From Amycolatopsis palatopharyngis (GTDB lineage: Bacteria; Actinomycetota; Actinomycetes; Mycobacteriales; Pseudonocardiaceae): DNA of 34,108 nucleotides. How positions within the stretch are numbered: the stretch's first letter is position 1; the number at the start of each line of letters is the position of its first letter. Location: positions 1 through 34,108 of the forward strand of contig NZ_PQHZ01000059.1 in the NCBI RefSeq assembly GCF_003385185.1, read 5' to 3'. Of the stretch, positions 15,513-23,545 are shown one piece after another. A program made the translations under genes and the position numbers. Below the pieces are notes generated by a model. That model worked only from the letters and a program-made list of their open reading frames with translations, searched no databases and was not told the origin of the DNA.

Positions 15513-15617
15513 GGTATCGATCCCAGCCGCCCGCCAGGACCTGCGACCGACTTGAACCCCTGCGGTGAGCGGTGATATCTCGCATCTCGACCCGCGTCCG
15601 CGGCGCCGGGCCGACCC

Positions 15618-17546
15618 TCACGGGTTCGCGACCGGCGGCGGTTCAGTACGTGGGGTGATGGCATAGTCGGCGAATTCGACCCGGCGGGTCATCTCCCAGT
15701 ACTCGAAGGTCGTCCACGGCATGTTCGTGGTCACCCGACCGTGCCGGTTGCGGTACCACGTCCCCGCCGAGGTCACGCTCCACACCATCTCCGCGAGACG
15801 TTCGTCGAGCCGGCGGTTGTAGCGCTCCATCGCTTCCGGCCGGACCTCAAGCTCCGACCATCGGCGCTCGATCATGGTCTTGATCGACTCGACGATGTAG
15901 CGCGACCACGTCTCGGCCTGAAAGATGACGCTGCCGCCGGTGGCGATGTTCGTGTTCGGGCCGTACATCACGAAGAAGTTCGGGTAGCCCGGAACGGTCA
16001 TGCCCAGGTGGGCCCGTGGGTCGTCCTCGCCCCAGGTCTCCCGGATCGTCCGCCCTCCGCGGCCGACGACCTCGTAGGACGCCAGCATCCTGCTGGCCCG
16101 GAAGCCGGTCGCCAGCACGCACACGTCGGTCGGTCGCCGCACGCCGTCCGGACCGATGATGCTCTCCGCGTCGAACGCTAGATCCTTCGTGCCCGGGACC
16201 AGCTCCACGTTCGGCCGCCGCAGCATGCGGTACCAGCCGTTGTCCCGCAGCATTCGCTTGGAGAACGGGGGGTAGTCAGGGACGACGGCAGGCACCAGGT
16301 CCTGGCGTTCGCCGAGTTCGGTGCGGATGTACTCGGTCAGCTCTTCCCGAGCCTGCTCGTTGGCGGCACTGATCGTGTCGTGCTCACCCGTCCATTCCGG
16401 ATCGACCAGTTGAGCCAACCGGTTGACGTCGTTCTGGGAGAGCAGCGTCCGGGCCCGGAACCAACGAGCGTAGGCAGGAACATTTTGCAGGAGCCAGCGC
16501 TCGCCCTCGCTCACTCGACTCAGGTAGTTGTCTACATTGATGTTCCAGTGCGCCGTCCGCTGATAGACGGTCAGCTGCTCGACGTCCGCGGCGACCGCGG
16601 GCCCGATTTGGTTCGCGCTCGCCCCGGTGCCGACAAGGGCTACGCGCCGCCCGTCCAATTCGATCGCGTCGTGCCACTGTGCCGAGTGCACGATCTCTCC
16701 GGTGAAGCTCTCCATGCCGGGGTAGTCGGGAACGTGCGGGATCCCGAGCAGCCCGACCGCGCTGATGACCACGTCACCGACGATCCGGAACGGATTGCCC
16801 GTCTCGTCCGTACCGAGGACCACCCAATGGTGAGCGGTCTCGTCGTACGTCGCGGAGGACACCCGAGCACCGAACCAGGTGTTCTCCATGATGCCGCTGT
16901 CCCGAGCTACCGTCTGGAGGTAGGCGAGGATCTCGGGTTGTTTCGCGTAGTACCGGCTCCAATGCGGGTTGGGTGCGAACGAGAACGAGTAGTAGTGACT
17001 CGCGATGTCGACGCCGCACCCTGGGTAGGAGTTGTGCAGCCACGTTCCGCCGAACTCTTGAGCACTTTCGAGAACAGTGAAAGGCACTCCGAGACGCCGC
17101 AAGCGACGCGCGGCCGTGATTCCCGAACTCCCGCCACCGATGATCACTACGTGGAAGTGTTGCGCCCCGGCGGGCCGCTCGGCCGACCAGCCGACCTCGT
17201 CCTCAGTAGACAGACCCATCTCCTTAAGGAGCATCTCCTCTTGGCCGAAAGGTGTCGAAGAGCCGGCGGCCAATGAAGCCAACTCCCGTACTAGCCCCTC
17301 CGATTCATCCGCGCCGTTGTTAGCGAGGATGGCATCGGTGAGGCGCTCACGAATGGACCGCGCCACCTCTGCCGGGAAGTCGTGCTCCCAGGGGGCCGGA
17401 CCGGTGATGTAGCGCGACCATCGGTGCACGTCCGGGTCGCCGGTGAGCTCGCCGAGGGCGAGGAGCTCGGACGGCAGTTCGCCTTCCTCAAGGGCCGAGA
17501 CGACCGTTTCGCGGACAAACGCGGGCGATTCGGTTGCTGTCGACAT
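15618..17546 (-). CDS. Baeyer-Villiger monooxygenase with N-terminal extension (HAPMO-type)
   Basis: A 642-residue flavin monooxygenase. About 130 residues precede the FAD motif GGGSSG (137-142). The Baeyer-Villiger fingerprint is present as FTGEIVHSAQW (281-291; usually F-x-G-x-x-x-H-x-x-x-W-P/D), the NADPH motif is GTGASA (307-312), and ATGFRAS is near the C-terminus. The length and extension match 4-hydroxyacetophenone monooxygenase rather than the roughly 540-residue cyclohexanone type. These enzymes insert oxygen next to a ketone carbonyl using NADPH and O2. ATG 17546 has GAGGAG 7 bases upstream. It lies 59 bases after the SDR gene, giving an alcohol-to-ketone-to-ester route. The substrate is not visible from sequence. 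Confidence 0.88.
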   Translation of the reverse strand: MSTATESPAFVRETVVSALEEGELPSELLALGELTGDPDVHRWSRYITGPAPWEHDFPAEVARSIRERLTDAILANNGADESEGLVRELASLAAGSSTPFGQEEMLLKEMGLSTEDEVGWSAERPAGAQHFHVVIIGGGSSGITAARRLRRLGVPFTVLESAQEFGGTWLHNSYPGCGVDIASHYYSFSFAPNPHWSRYYAKQPEILAYLQTVARDSGIMENTWFGARVSSATYDETAHHWVVLGTDETGNPFRIVGDVVISAVGLLGIPHVPDYPGMESFTGEIVHSAQWHDAIELDGRRVALVGTGASANQIGPAVAADVEQLTVYQRTAHWNINVDNYLSRVSEGERWLLQNVPAYARWFRARTLLSQNDVNRLAQLVDPEWTGEHDTISAANEQAREELTEYIRTELGERQDLVPAVVPDYPPFSKRMLRDNGWYRMLRRPNVELVPGTKDLAFDAESIIGPDGVRRPTDVCVLATGFRASRMLASYEVVGRGGRTIRETWGEDDPRAHLGMTVPGYPNFFVMYGPNTNIATGGSVIFQAETWSRYIVESIKTMIERRWSELEVRPEAMERYNRRLDERLAEMVWSVTSAGTWYRNRHGRVTTNMPWTTFEYWEMTRRVEFADYAITPRTEPPPVANP

Positions 17547-17605
17547 TGTTCTCCTCGTTGCGGAGCGAGCGACTGGTGGGCTGTCGTGAATTGCACGCCG
17601 TCCGC

Positions 17606-18382
17606 TCACGCCCCACCGACCTCCGCGGCCATCGCGTCGGCAATCACCTTGAGACCCACATGCCCCATAGCGCCTCCATCCACCGGGATGTCAGCGCCAG
17701 TGATCCAGGCAGATTCGTCGGACAGCAGGAATGCCACCAGTGGCGCGACGTCGACGGGAGCGCCAATCCTGCCCATCGGCACGATGCTGACCCAGGCGTC
17801 GACGAAACGTTCGGGCGTCTGCGTCTGCATCGGGGTCTCGACGTAGCCGGGCAAGATGCTGTTGACCCGGATCCCCGCGCCACCCAACTCCATGCTCGCG
17901 ATACGCGACAGACCCCGCAGTGCCCACTTGCTGACCCCGTAGCCAGCTGCCAGATGTGCCCCGGCGCCCGCGACCGAGCTGATGTTGATGATCGATCCGC
18001 CCTCGGTCATCAGGGGTGAGACGGCCTGGATGCCCAGCAACGGCCCCGTCGTGTTCACGGCCAGCAGTGCGTTCCAGTCCTCCAGGCTTACGTGCTGCAG
18101 ACGCCCCGCCGGGCCCCGCGACCGGAGGATTCCGGCGTTGTTTACCAGCCCGTGGACCTGGCCGTACCGGTCCCGAAGCGCCCGGGCAAGCTCACTCCAG
18201 TCCTGGGGCGAGGTCACGTCGAGCCGATGGAACTCAGCGCCCGCCGGTAGGTCGTATACCGGCTCGACGATATCGGTGACCACGACCCGCGCACCTTGGG
18301 CGGCGAGCGCGACGGTCACGCACTGCCCCAACCCGCGGGCACCGCCGGTGAGTACCACGACCTTGTCGGCCAATCTCGTCAT
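17606..18382 (-). CDS. SDR family NAD(P)-dependent oxidoreductase
   Basis: A 258-residue classical short-chain dehydrogenase: cofactor motif TGGARGLG (12-19), VTDI after strand 2 with an Asp that favours NAD, NNAG (81-84), catalytic NISS (Ser135 or Ser136), Y148GVSK152, and the family ending ITGADIPVDGG. It interconverts an alcohol and a ketone. It is the first gene of the leftward operon with the Baeyer-Villiger monooxygenase, so it probably makes that enzyme's ketone. ATG 18382 follows a GAGGTGATCAGTG leader; a GTG directly before it is a weaker choice. Confidence 0.92.
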   Translation of the reverse strand: MTRLADKVVVLTGGARGLGQCVTVALAAQGARVVVTDIVEPVYDLPAGAEFHRLDVTSPQDWSELARALRDRYGQVHGLVNNAGILRSRGPAGRLQHVSLEDWNALLAVNTTGPLLGIQAVSPLMTEGGSIINISSVAGAGAHLAAGYGVSKWALRGLSRIASMELGGAGIRVNSILPGYVETPMQTQTPERFVDAWVSIVPMGRIGAPVDVAPLVAFLLSDESAWITGADIPVDGGAMGHVGLKVIADAMAAEVGGA

Positions 18383-18552
18383 CACTGATCACCTCTGTGC
18401 GTCGGGGTCGCTCATCACTCTCGGAGCAGGACCGGAACCTGGCGGGCGCCCCAAAGGGGCGAATACCTCTTGCGTGCGTGTGAATTCCGAAGGGACGAAT
18501 CGAACGTAATCCGGCTAATCCGCATCGGTCCAACTCTCAATCCTTGTACCAG

Positions 18553-18571
18553 CCATAGGCAACACTTATAG
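18553..18571 (-). promoter_or_regulatory. Probable LysR-regulator box 1 (CTATAAG-N7-TATGG)
   Basis: On the minus strand the sequence is CTATAAGTGTTGCCTATGG. It contains the T-N11-A core of LysR-type sites (AT-N11-AT) and lies 97 bases upstream of lysR and about 170 bases upstream of the SDR gene. The same flanks (CTATAAG and TATGG, same 7-base gap) occur at 19577-19595 before the transporter. Confidence 0.6.
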
Positions 18572-18667
18572 TCACCCGGGCGAGGACGGCTTGGACGAGC
18601 ACGCCTTAGCCGTAGAGGACCGAACGGTGGCGGGCAACCGATCCCTCCCCCGGCAGATGGAGACTTC

Positions 18668-19546
18668 GTGGAAGTTCGACAGGCTCGCCATTTCCTGGCC
18701 ATCGTCGACCACGGAACGACAGGACGCGCCGCGAAGAAACTCCACATGACCCAGCCGGCACTGTCGCAGTCGATCGTGGCACTCGAGCGGGAGTTGCGCG
18801 CCCAGCTGTTCGCCCGCTCGACCCGCGGAATGACACTCACGTCAGCGGGCGAGACCCTGGTTCAACCCGCCCGGCGGCTGGTCGAATCGTCGATCCGGGC
18901 GCTCGCCGCCGTCGAGGAAAGCGTAGACGTTCCACACGGGGAGCTCACGGTCGCCGTGATGCCGGCGCTGGCCTCGGCACCGGTCTCGTCCTGGGTTTCT
19001 CGTTTCAGGGACCGCTATCCGCACGTGGTGGTGCGTCTGCTCTCCTACTACGGCGACGAGAATGTCGACACCTTCTTCGACCGCCATGAGGTCGAACTTC
19101 TCGTCGCGTTCGTGGGTGCCCCTGGCGCCGACCGGGTGCGGTGCGTGGAGGGCGGCACGCAAGAGATGGTCGTCGCGCTCCCGCCAGGAACATCGGTCGA
19201 TGAGGGCCCTACCGTGCGGCTCGACCAGATCGCCCACCTCCCATTCGTCGTGGCGCCCCCGAACACCTCCATGCGAAGGCTTCTGGTCGAGGCGTTCGAC
19301 CGGATCGGTGCCACGCTCACCGTGTCCGTCGAATCGCCGTTCATGGACGCTCTACCCAGTCTGGTCGCGGCCGGCGCCGGCGGCGCGATCCTGCCTGCCG
19401 AAAGGGCGGATGCCCTGCGTGCGGCCGGATCGCTCCTCAAGCATCCCGCTCCACCGATCAACCGGCGTTACTACCTCTTCTACTCCCAGCACCATCTGTC
19501 CTACGCCGCACAAGCGTTCATCCGCACCGTGTCATCAGGACTGTGA
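18668..19546 (+). CDS. LysR-family transcriptional regulator
   Basis: A 292-residue LysR protein with a GTG start. The N-terminal winged helix reads ARHFLAIVDHGTTGRAAKKLHMTQPALSQSIVALERELRAQLF in outline (helix-turn-helix about 18-37), followed by the linker helix and a two-lobed effector domain (ELTVAVMPALA, then VELLVAFVG and LPFVVAP). It binds a small-molecule inducer and acts at T-N11-A boxes. It is divergent from the SDR-monooxygenase operon and followed by the transporter gene; matching boxes stand before both, so it probably regulates uptake and oxidation of the same compound. Confidence 0.93.
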   Translation: MEVRQARHFLAIVDHGTTGRAAKKLHMTQPALSQSIVALERELRAQLFARSTRGMTLTSAGETLVQPARRLVESSIRALAAVEESVDVPHGELTVAVMPALASAPVSSWVSRFRDRYPHVVVRLLSYYGDENVDTFFDRHEVELLVAFVGAPGADRVRCVEGGTQEMVVALPPGTSVDEGPTVRLDQIAHLPFVVAPPNTSMRRLLVEAFDRIGATLTVSVESPFMDALPSLVAAGAGGAILPAERADALRAAGSLLKHPAPPINRRYYLFYSQHHLSYAAQAFIRTVSSGL

Positions 19547-19576
19547 CGGCTCACCGCGATCGCGACGGACAGCTGG

Positions 19577-19595
19577 CTATAAGGACCAGTTATGG
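19577..19595 (+). promoter_or_regulatory. Probable LysR-regulator box 2 (CTATAAG-N7-TATGG)
   Basis: CTATAAGGACCAGTTATGG shares both flanks and spacing with the box at 18553-18571 and has the same AT-N11-AT core. It lies 156 bases upstream of the GTG chosen for the transporter, and an in-frame ATG at 19592 falls inside the box, supporting the later start. Confidence 0.6.
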
Positions 19596-19750
19596 GGGTG
19601 GTAGGCAGATCGGATTGGATGTGGAATGCGCCACAACGCACGATGTACGTGCCCCCGGGGCCAATTGCCCGAGCGTCCAATTGTGAACTAAGGACGCTTG
19701 CCAGGTCAGCACTGCGGTCCCGTACGAACAAACGACCGAGGAGCGTCAGC

Positions 19751-21097
19751 GTGGACGCAGAGCTCGAGAGTGCCCGACCGCCACAGGATGTCGAAGCGAC
19801 GACTCCCATCGGCCGGGCCACAAAGGACACCCGAAAAGTCGTCGCCGCCAGCACCATCGGAACAGCGATCGAGTACTACGACTACTTCATCTTCGGCACG
19901 GCCGCGGCGACGGTCTTCCCAGCTCTCTTCTTCCCCGATTTCAGCCCTGCGGCGGGGACTCTCGCGTCGTTCGCGGCCTTCGGCGCCGGATTTCTGGCTC
20001 GTCCTCTTGGTGCCGCCGTTGCAGGGCATTACGGCGACCGAATCGGCCGCAAGTCCATGTTGGTGGCAACGCTGCTGGTCATGGGTATCGCGACATTCCT
20101 CATCGGCCTGCTTCCGCCATACAGCGTCATCGGCATCTGGGCGCCGATCCTGCTCGTCCTGCTCCGGCTCGCCCAAGGATTCGGGGTCGGCGGTGAGCTG
20201 CCGGGCGCGCAGTTGATGTGTGTGGAGCACGCGCCCCGGGGACGCCGAGGCTTCTTCGGGAGCTGGCCGCAGGCGGCCTCGCCGATCGGCCTCGCGATGT
20301 CGACTGGCGCCTTCGTCATAATGAGTGCCGTGGTGTCGAACCAACAGTTCACCCACTGGGGTTGGCGCATTCCGTTCCTGCTGACCGGCGTGCTGGTGGG
20401 CGTGGGGATTTTCGTTCGGTTGAAGACCCACGAGAGTCCGGAGTTCGAGCGCGTGCGACAGCAGAGTACACAGGAGAAGATGCCGATACGCGTGTTCATA
20501 CGTGATGCCCGGTTCCAGGCCGCGCGCGGGATCGGCATGTACCTCGGCGTCACGGTCGTCTACTACGTCCTCACCACCTTCCTGATCGCATACGCGATCG
20601 GCACGCTGGAGATGCCACGGACGACGGTGCTGTTCGTGGTGCTCGCGACCCAGCCGATCTTCTTCGCCATCTGCCTCGCCGGCGGTGCGCTGTCCGACCG
20701 GTTCGGCAGGCGCTCCATCTACGTCGTCGGCACCCTCGGCGCCGGAGTCGCTGCGTTCCCGGCGTTCGCCCTCATCGACCAGGCGTCCTCCGTCAGTCTC
20801 TTCCTGGGCATGCTGCTGCTCGGCGGTTTCCTCTTCCTCTACGTCGGGGTACAAGGCGCCTTCTTCGCCGAATTGTTCGACGTGCGAATCCGCTACACGG
20901 GGACCTCGCTGTCCATCGGCATCGCCACACTCGTGGGCGGAGCGTTCACCCCGGCCGTCGGCACACTGCTTGCCAATCGATTCGGCAGCAGCGGTGTCGC
21001 GTTCCTCGTCCTCGGCGTCTCGCTGATCGCCGCGACCGCGGCCTGGGTCGGCGGAGGAGGTCGGGCCGTGGACCGGCCCGAGCGTCAGACCGTCTGA
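19751..21097 (+). CDS. MHS-type major facilitator transporter
   Basis: A 448-residue, about 12-helix permease. The two family signatures are GHYGDRIGRKS (helix 2-3 loop) and GALSDRFGRRS (helix 8-9 loop), and helix 1 carries TIGTAIEYYDYFIFG, as in metabolite:H+ symporters such as shikimate or alpha-ketoglutarate carriers. It imports an organic acid or similar solute with protons. GTG 19751 was chosen because GAGGAG (19738-19743) stands 7 bases before it; the in-frame extension from 19592 has no membrane character and overlaps a regulatory box. It probably brings in the substrate of the SDR-monooxygenase pair. Confidence 0.9.
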   Translation: MDAELESARPPQDVEATTPIGRATKDTRKVVAASTIGTAIEYYDYFIFGTAAATVFPALFFPDFSPAAGTLASFAAFGAGFLARPLGAAVAGHYGDRIGRKSMLVATLLVMGIATFLIGLLPPYSVIGIWAPILLVLLRLAQGFGVGGELPGAQLMCVEHAPRGRRGFFGSWPQAASPIGLAMSTGAFVIMSAVVSNQQFTHWGWRIPFLLTGVLVGVGIFVRLKTHESPEFERVRQQSTQEKMPIRVFIRDARFQAARGIGMYLGVTVVYYVLTTFLIAYAIGTLEMPRTTVLFVVLATQPIFFAICLAGGALSDRFGRRSIYVVGTLGAGVAAFPAFALIDQASSVSLFLGMLLLGGFLFLYVGVQGAFFAELFDVRIRYTGTSLSIGIATLVGGAFTPAVGTLLANRFGSSGVAFLVLGVSLIAATAAWVGGGGRAVDRPERQTV

Positions 21098-21126
21098 GCC
21101 GGACCGCGGGAGCCTCGATATGGCGC

Positions 21127-21254
21127 GATGAGTCAATGGTCTACCCGTTGGCGCAGCTCGGTGCGATGCCGCACGAGGACATGCCGCCCGACGTACGCGG
21201 TCTCTACGTTAAGGCCGCGTCGGTTGCGGCGGTGTCCCGGCGAGTCGGACGCTG
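21127..21254 (+). pseudogene. DUF4145 protein fragment
   Basis: The frame reads VYPLAQLGAMPHEDMPPDV and then RGLYVKAASVAAVSRRVG. The core pattern (HEDMP-x-DV-x-x-LY-x-x-A, then SRR) is the start of the DUF4145 helical domain found in defence- and restriction-related proteins. It stops where IS21 sequence begins. Only about 40 residues survive. Confidence 0.5.
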
Positions 21255-21419
21255 CACTGGTTTGCCGTTGCCGAGCTGGGATTCGGTCGGCGTCAGCCGA
21301 AGGTGCGGGTGGCCGATGGCAAGCCGGGCCAGGAGGTTCAGGTCGATTTCGGGAGGCTCGGGCTGATCCCGAATCCGGCGACCGGGCGGCGGCGGGTCGG
21401 TCTCTGCGCTTTGACCGTG
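21255..21419 (+). mobile_element. IS21-family IstA transposase fragment
   Basis: The frame reads HWFAVAELGFGRRQPKVRVA, then DGKPGQEVQVDFGRLGLIPN and TGRRRVGLCAL. The pattern VRV-A-D-x-x-PG-x-E-x-QVDFG is the start of the IstA catalytic core with its first Asp. Fewer than 55 residues remain, and the sequence passes into an oppositely oriented IS110 fragment near 21419. Confidence 0.65.
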
Positions 21420-21756
21420 AGTCCAGCCTCAGCAGCCTGGCCAAGTGGACCGCGTCCTTGGCATCGGTCTTGACCCGATCACCGCAAAGGCCACTGCAAC
21501 TTCGAGGGCACGGCCACGACACACCGGATGCCCACCCCAGTCAACGCGCAAGCCAGCCCGAACCCCGTCGGGCCCGCTTCATAAGTGACCGCCACCGGCC
21601 CCGGCAGGTCCCCGATCCAGGACCGAATGTGCTTATGTGACGGGACCAGTCTCGCCTGGATCAACTCGCCAGTGACGCCATTGATCGCTGCTGACGCAAC
21701 CGATCGAGCGTACGAGCGTGCACGTCGAGCCCCACGCTCGTACGCTCGATAAACAC
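21420..21756 (-). mobile_element. IS110-family transposase, N-terminal remnant with frameshifts
   Basis: From a GTG at 21756 with GGGAGGA before it, the minus strand gives FIERTSVGLDVHAR, then in another frame SAAINGVTGELIQARLVPS and PVAVTYEAGPTGFGLACAL, and in a third KTDAKDAVHLARLLRLD. These are the DEDD residues of IS110 transposases (D in GLDVHA, E in YEAGPT, D in KTDAKD). At least two frameshifts and the missing C-terminal half make it inactive. Confidence 0.7.
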
Positions 21757-21873
21757 CGGGTCCTCCCACAACTGTCGGATAGGCCGAGCAGGCGGCCCCT
21801 GCCCGGCAACCCACGAATCTTGTGAGCGAGGCCCCGGCTCGCAACCACTCAACCAAGCGGTCACCCATACCGT

Positions 21874-22770
21874 CTAGGACAGTGGAAAGGCACCTGCCCT
21901 GCCGAGCAGTGCGGGCACTGGCTTGCGGAGACGCTCGCCCAGCCAGTCCGCGGTCTCGGCGACCTGCTCGAACCGCATGCCGGTGTCGATGCCCATCCGG
22001 TGCAGCGCGTACAGCAGGTCCTCGGTGGCGATGTTGCCGGTGGCTGCGGGGGCGAAGGGGCAGCCGCCGAACCCGCCGATGCTGGCGTCCAGCGCGTCGG
22101 CCCCGCACTCTATGGCGGCGATCGCGTTGGCATAGCCGGTGTTGCGGGTGTTGTGAAAATGGCAGCGCAACTGGATTCCGGGTGCGATCTTGGTGGCACC
22201 GGCTAGCAGTTCGCGCACCTGGGTAGGCACGCCGACGCCGATAGTGTCGGCCAGCGCGATCTCGTCGGGTTCGGACGGCAGCACCCGGCGAATCAGGTTG
22301 AGTACCGTGGCGACGGGCACGTCGCCCTCGAACGGGCAGCCGAACGCCGCCGCGATCGTGACGGTTCGCGGGATTCCGGCCGCGCGGGCGTCGGCGGCCA
22401 GCCGCTCCCAGACGGCGAGGCCCTCGTCGACGGTGCAGCCCTGGTTGCGTTTGCTGAACTCGTCGGTGGCCACGACCACGACGTTGATCTCATCGACCCC
22501 GGCGGCCAGTGCGCGCTCCAGCCCGCGCTGGTTGAGTACCAGGCCAGAGTAGGAGACGTCGTCGGTGCGCGAAAGCCCGGCCATCACTGCCTCGGCGTCG
22601 GCCATCTGCGGCACCCGCCCGGGATGGACGAAACTGACCGCCTCGATCCTGCGCGCACCCGCCTCGACGCTGCGTTGCACCAGGCGAATCTTGTCCTCGA
22701 CACCGAGGACCGTCGGCTCGTTCTGCAATCCGTCGCGCGGTGCTACCTCGACAACCGAGATCTCCCTCAT
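21874..22770 (-). CDS. Hydroxymethylglutaryl-CoA lyase-like aldol lyase
   Basis: A 298-residue TIM-barrel of the HMG-CoA lyase group: VEVAPRDGLQNE (8-19, with the catalytic R12-D13), CHFHNTRNTGYAN (metal-binding His pair) and the signature loop GGFGGCPFAPAATGN with the active-site Cys. It cleaves a branched 3-hydroxyacyl-CoA to acetyl-CoA plus a keto acid. The leading ATG at 22770 has AAGGGG 6-7 bases upstream; an ATG five codons earlier is less likely. It is divergent from a GntR-controlled operon that includes a CoA transferase able to make its acyl-CoA substrate. The true substrate could be HMG-CoA or a citramalyl-type CoA. Confidence 0.88.
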   Translation of the reverse strand: MREISVVEVAPRDGLQNEPTVLGVEDKIRLVQRSVEAGARRIEAVSFVHPGRVPQMADAEAVMAGLSRTDDVSYSGLVLNQRGLERALAAGVDEINVVVVATDEFSKRNQGCTVDEGLAVWERLAADARAAGIPRTVTIAAAFGCPFEGDVPVATVLNLIRRVLPSEPDEIALADTIGVGVPTQVRELLAGATKIAPGIQLRCHFHNTRNTGYANAIAAIECGADALDASIGGFGGCPFAPAATGNIATEDLLYALHRMGIDTGMRFEQVAETADWLGERLRKPVPALLGRAGAFPLS

Positions 22771-22779
22771 GAACACCCC

Positions 22780-22789
22780 TTGCATGCAA
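22780..22789. promoter_or_regulatory. GntR operator, site 1 (TTGCATGCAA)
   Basis: A perfect 10-base palindrome just upstream of the ribosome binding site of the lyase gene on the minus strand. It matches site 2 (22853-22864) at nine of ten positions. The position predicts repression of the lyase gene by the adjacent GntR protein. Confidence 0.6.
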
Positions 22790-22852
22790 TCATTGGATAG
22801 TTCCAGAGTCGAACAGCGACAATGCTTGTGTCAAGCCTCACCTTCGCGCTAC

Positions 22853-22864
22853 ATTGCGTGCAAT
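22853..22864. promoter_or_regulatory. GntR operator, site 2 (ATTGCGTGCAAT)
   Basis: An inverted repeat with perfect ATTGC/GCAAT arms, ending 2 bases before the CGAGGAGG ribosome binding site of the GntR gene. With site 1 it brackets the divergent promoter region, which suggests autoregulation and joint control. Confidence 0.6.
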
Positions 22865-22879
22865 TCGAGGAGGTTCATT

Positions 22880-23545
22880 GTGGTTCGTGCCGTCGATCGC
22901 GTTTACTCGGCCCTTCGCGACGGCATCCTGGAGGGCCGATACACCGCCGGCACCCGGCTCGGCGAGGCAGAACTGGCTGAAATCACCGGCTCTTCCCGCA
23001 CCCCGGTGCGGGAGGCGCTGCGGCAGCTGGAGATGGAGGGCCTCGTCGAGGTGCTCCCCCACCGGGGGGCGCGCGTTGCGGAGTGGACGGCGGAGGATCT
23101 CGAGGAAATCTACGACTTGCGCACGCTGCTGGAGGGTTACGCGGCCGCCCGCGCGGCCAGCCGGATCAAGGCCAAGGACATCGATCGGATGGACGAGCTG
23201 TGCGGGCTGATGGAGGAGGCCGCGGCCGCGGGCCCGCACCAGGATCTCGATCGGGTCGCCGAGTGCAACGCCGAGTTCCACGAGATCGTCCGCTCGGCGG
23301 CCGCGAGCACGCGCCTGGTCACGATGCTCAACGCCGTCGTGCAGCTACCGCTGGTGGTGCGCACGTTCCATCGCTACTCCCTCGATGACCTGGCCCGCAG
23401 CGCTGCGCACCATCGGGACCTGGTCGCCGCGCTGCGAATCGGCGACAGAGCGTGGGCCGAATCGGTGATGCGGTCCCACGTGCTCGCCGCGAAATCCGTC
23501 CTGCTGCGCGCCGCAGCTGACACGAGAGAGACGAGGAAGGGCTAG
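22880..23545 (+). CDS. GntR-family regulator with FCD domain
   Basis: A 221-residue regulator. The N-terminal winged helix (about 5-65) has RVYSALRDGILEGRY, GEAELAEITGSSRTPVREAL and the wing EVLPHRGARVAEW; an all-helical FCD domain follows with metal- or ligand-binding residues (EFHEIVRSAA, HHRDLVAAL, and SVMRSHVLAA at the end). FCD regulators usually respond to small carboxylic acids. GTG 22880 has GAGGAGG 6 bases upstream. The next gene starts immediately after its stop codon, so it is the first gene of the catabolic operon and likely its own repressor through the two TTGCRTGCAA sites. Confidence 0.93.
   Translation: MVRAVDRVYSALRDGILEGRYTAGTRLGEAELAEITGSSRTPVREALRQLEMEGLVEVLPHRGARVAEWTAEDLEEIYDLRTLLEGYAAARAASRIKAKDIDRMDELCGLMEEAAAAGPHQDLDRVAECNAEFHEIVRSAAASTRLVTMLNAVVQLPLVVRTFHRYSLDDLARSAAHHRDLVAALRIGDRAWAESVMRSHVLAAKSVLLRAAADTRETRKG

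Noticed and set aside
19592..19750. Transporter start at ATG 19592
   Set aside because: The added 53 residues have no membrane character, and the ATG lies inside the LysR box. GTG 19751 has a strong ribosome binding site.
19706..21136. A 476-codon minus-strand frame across the transporter
   Set aside because: Hydrophilic, repetitive composition with no family features; the plus strand encodes a clear 12-helix transporter.
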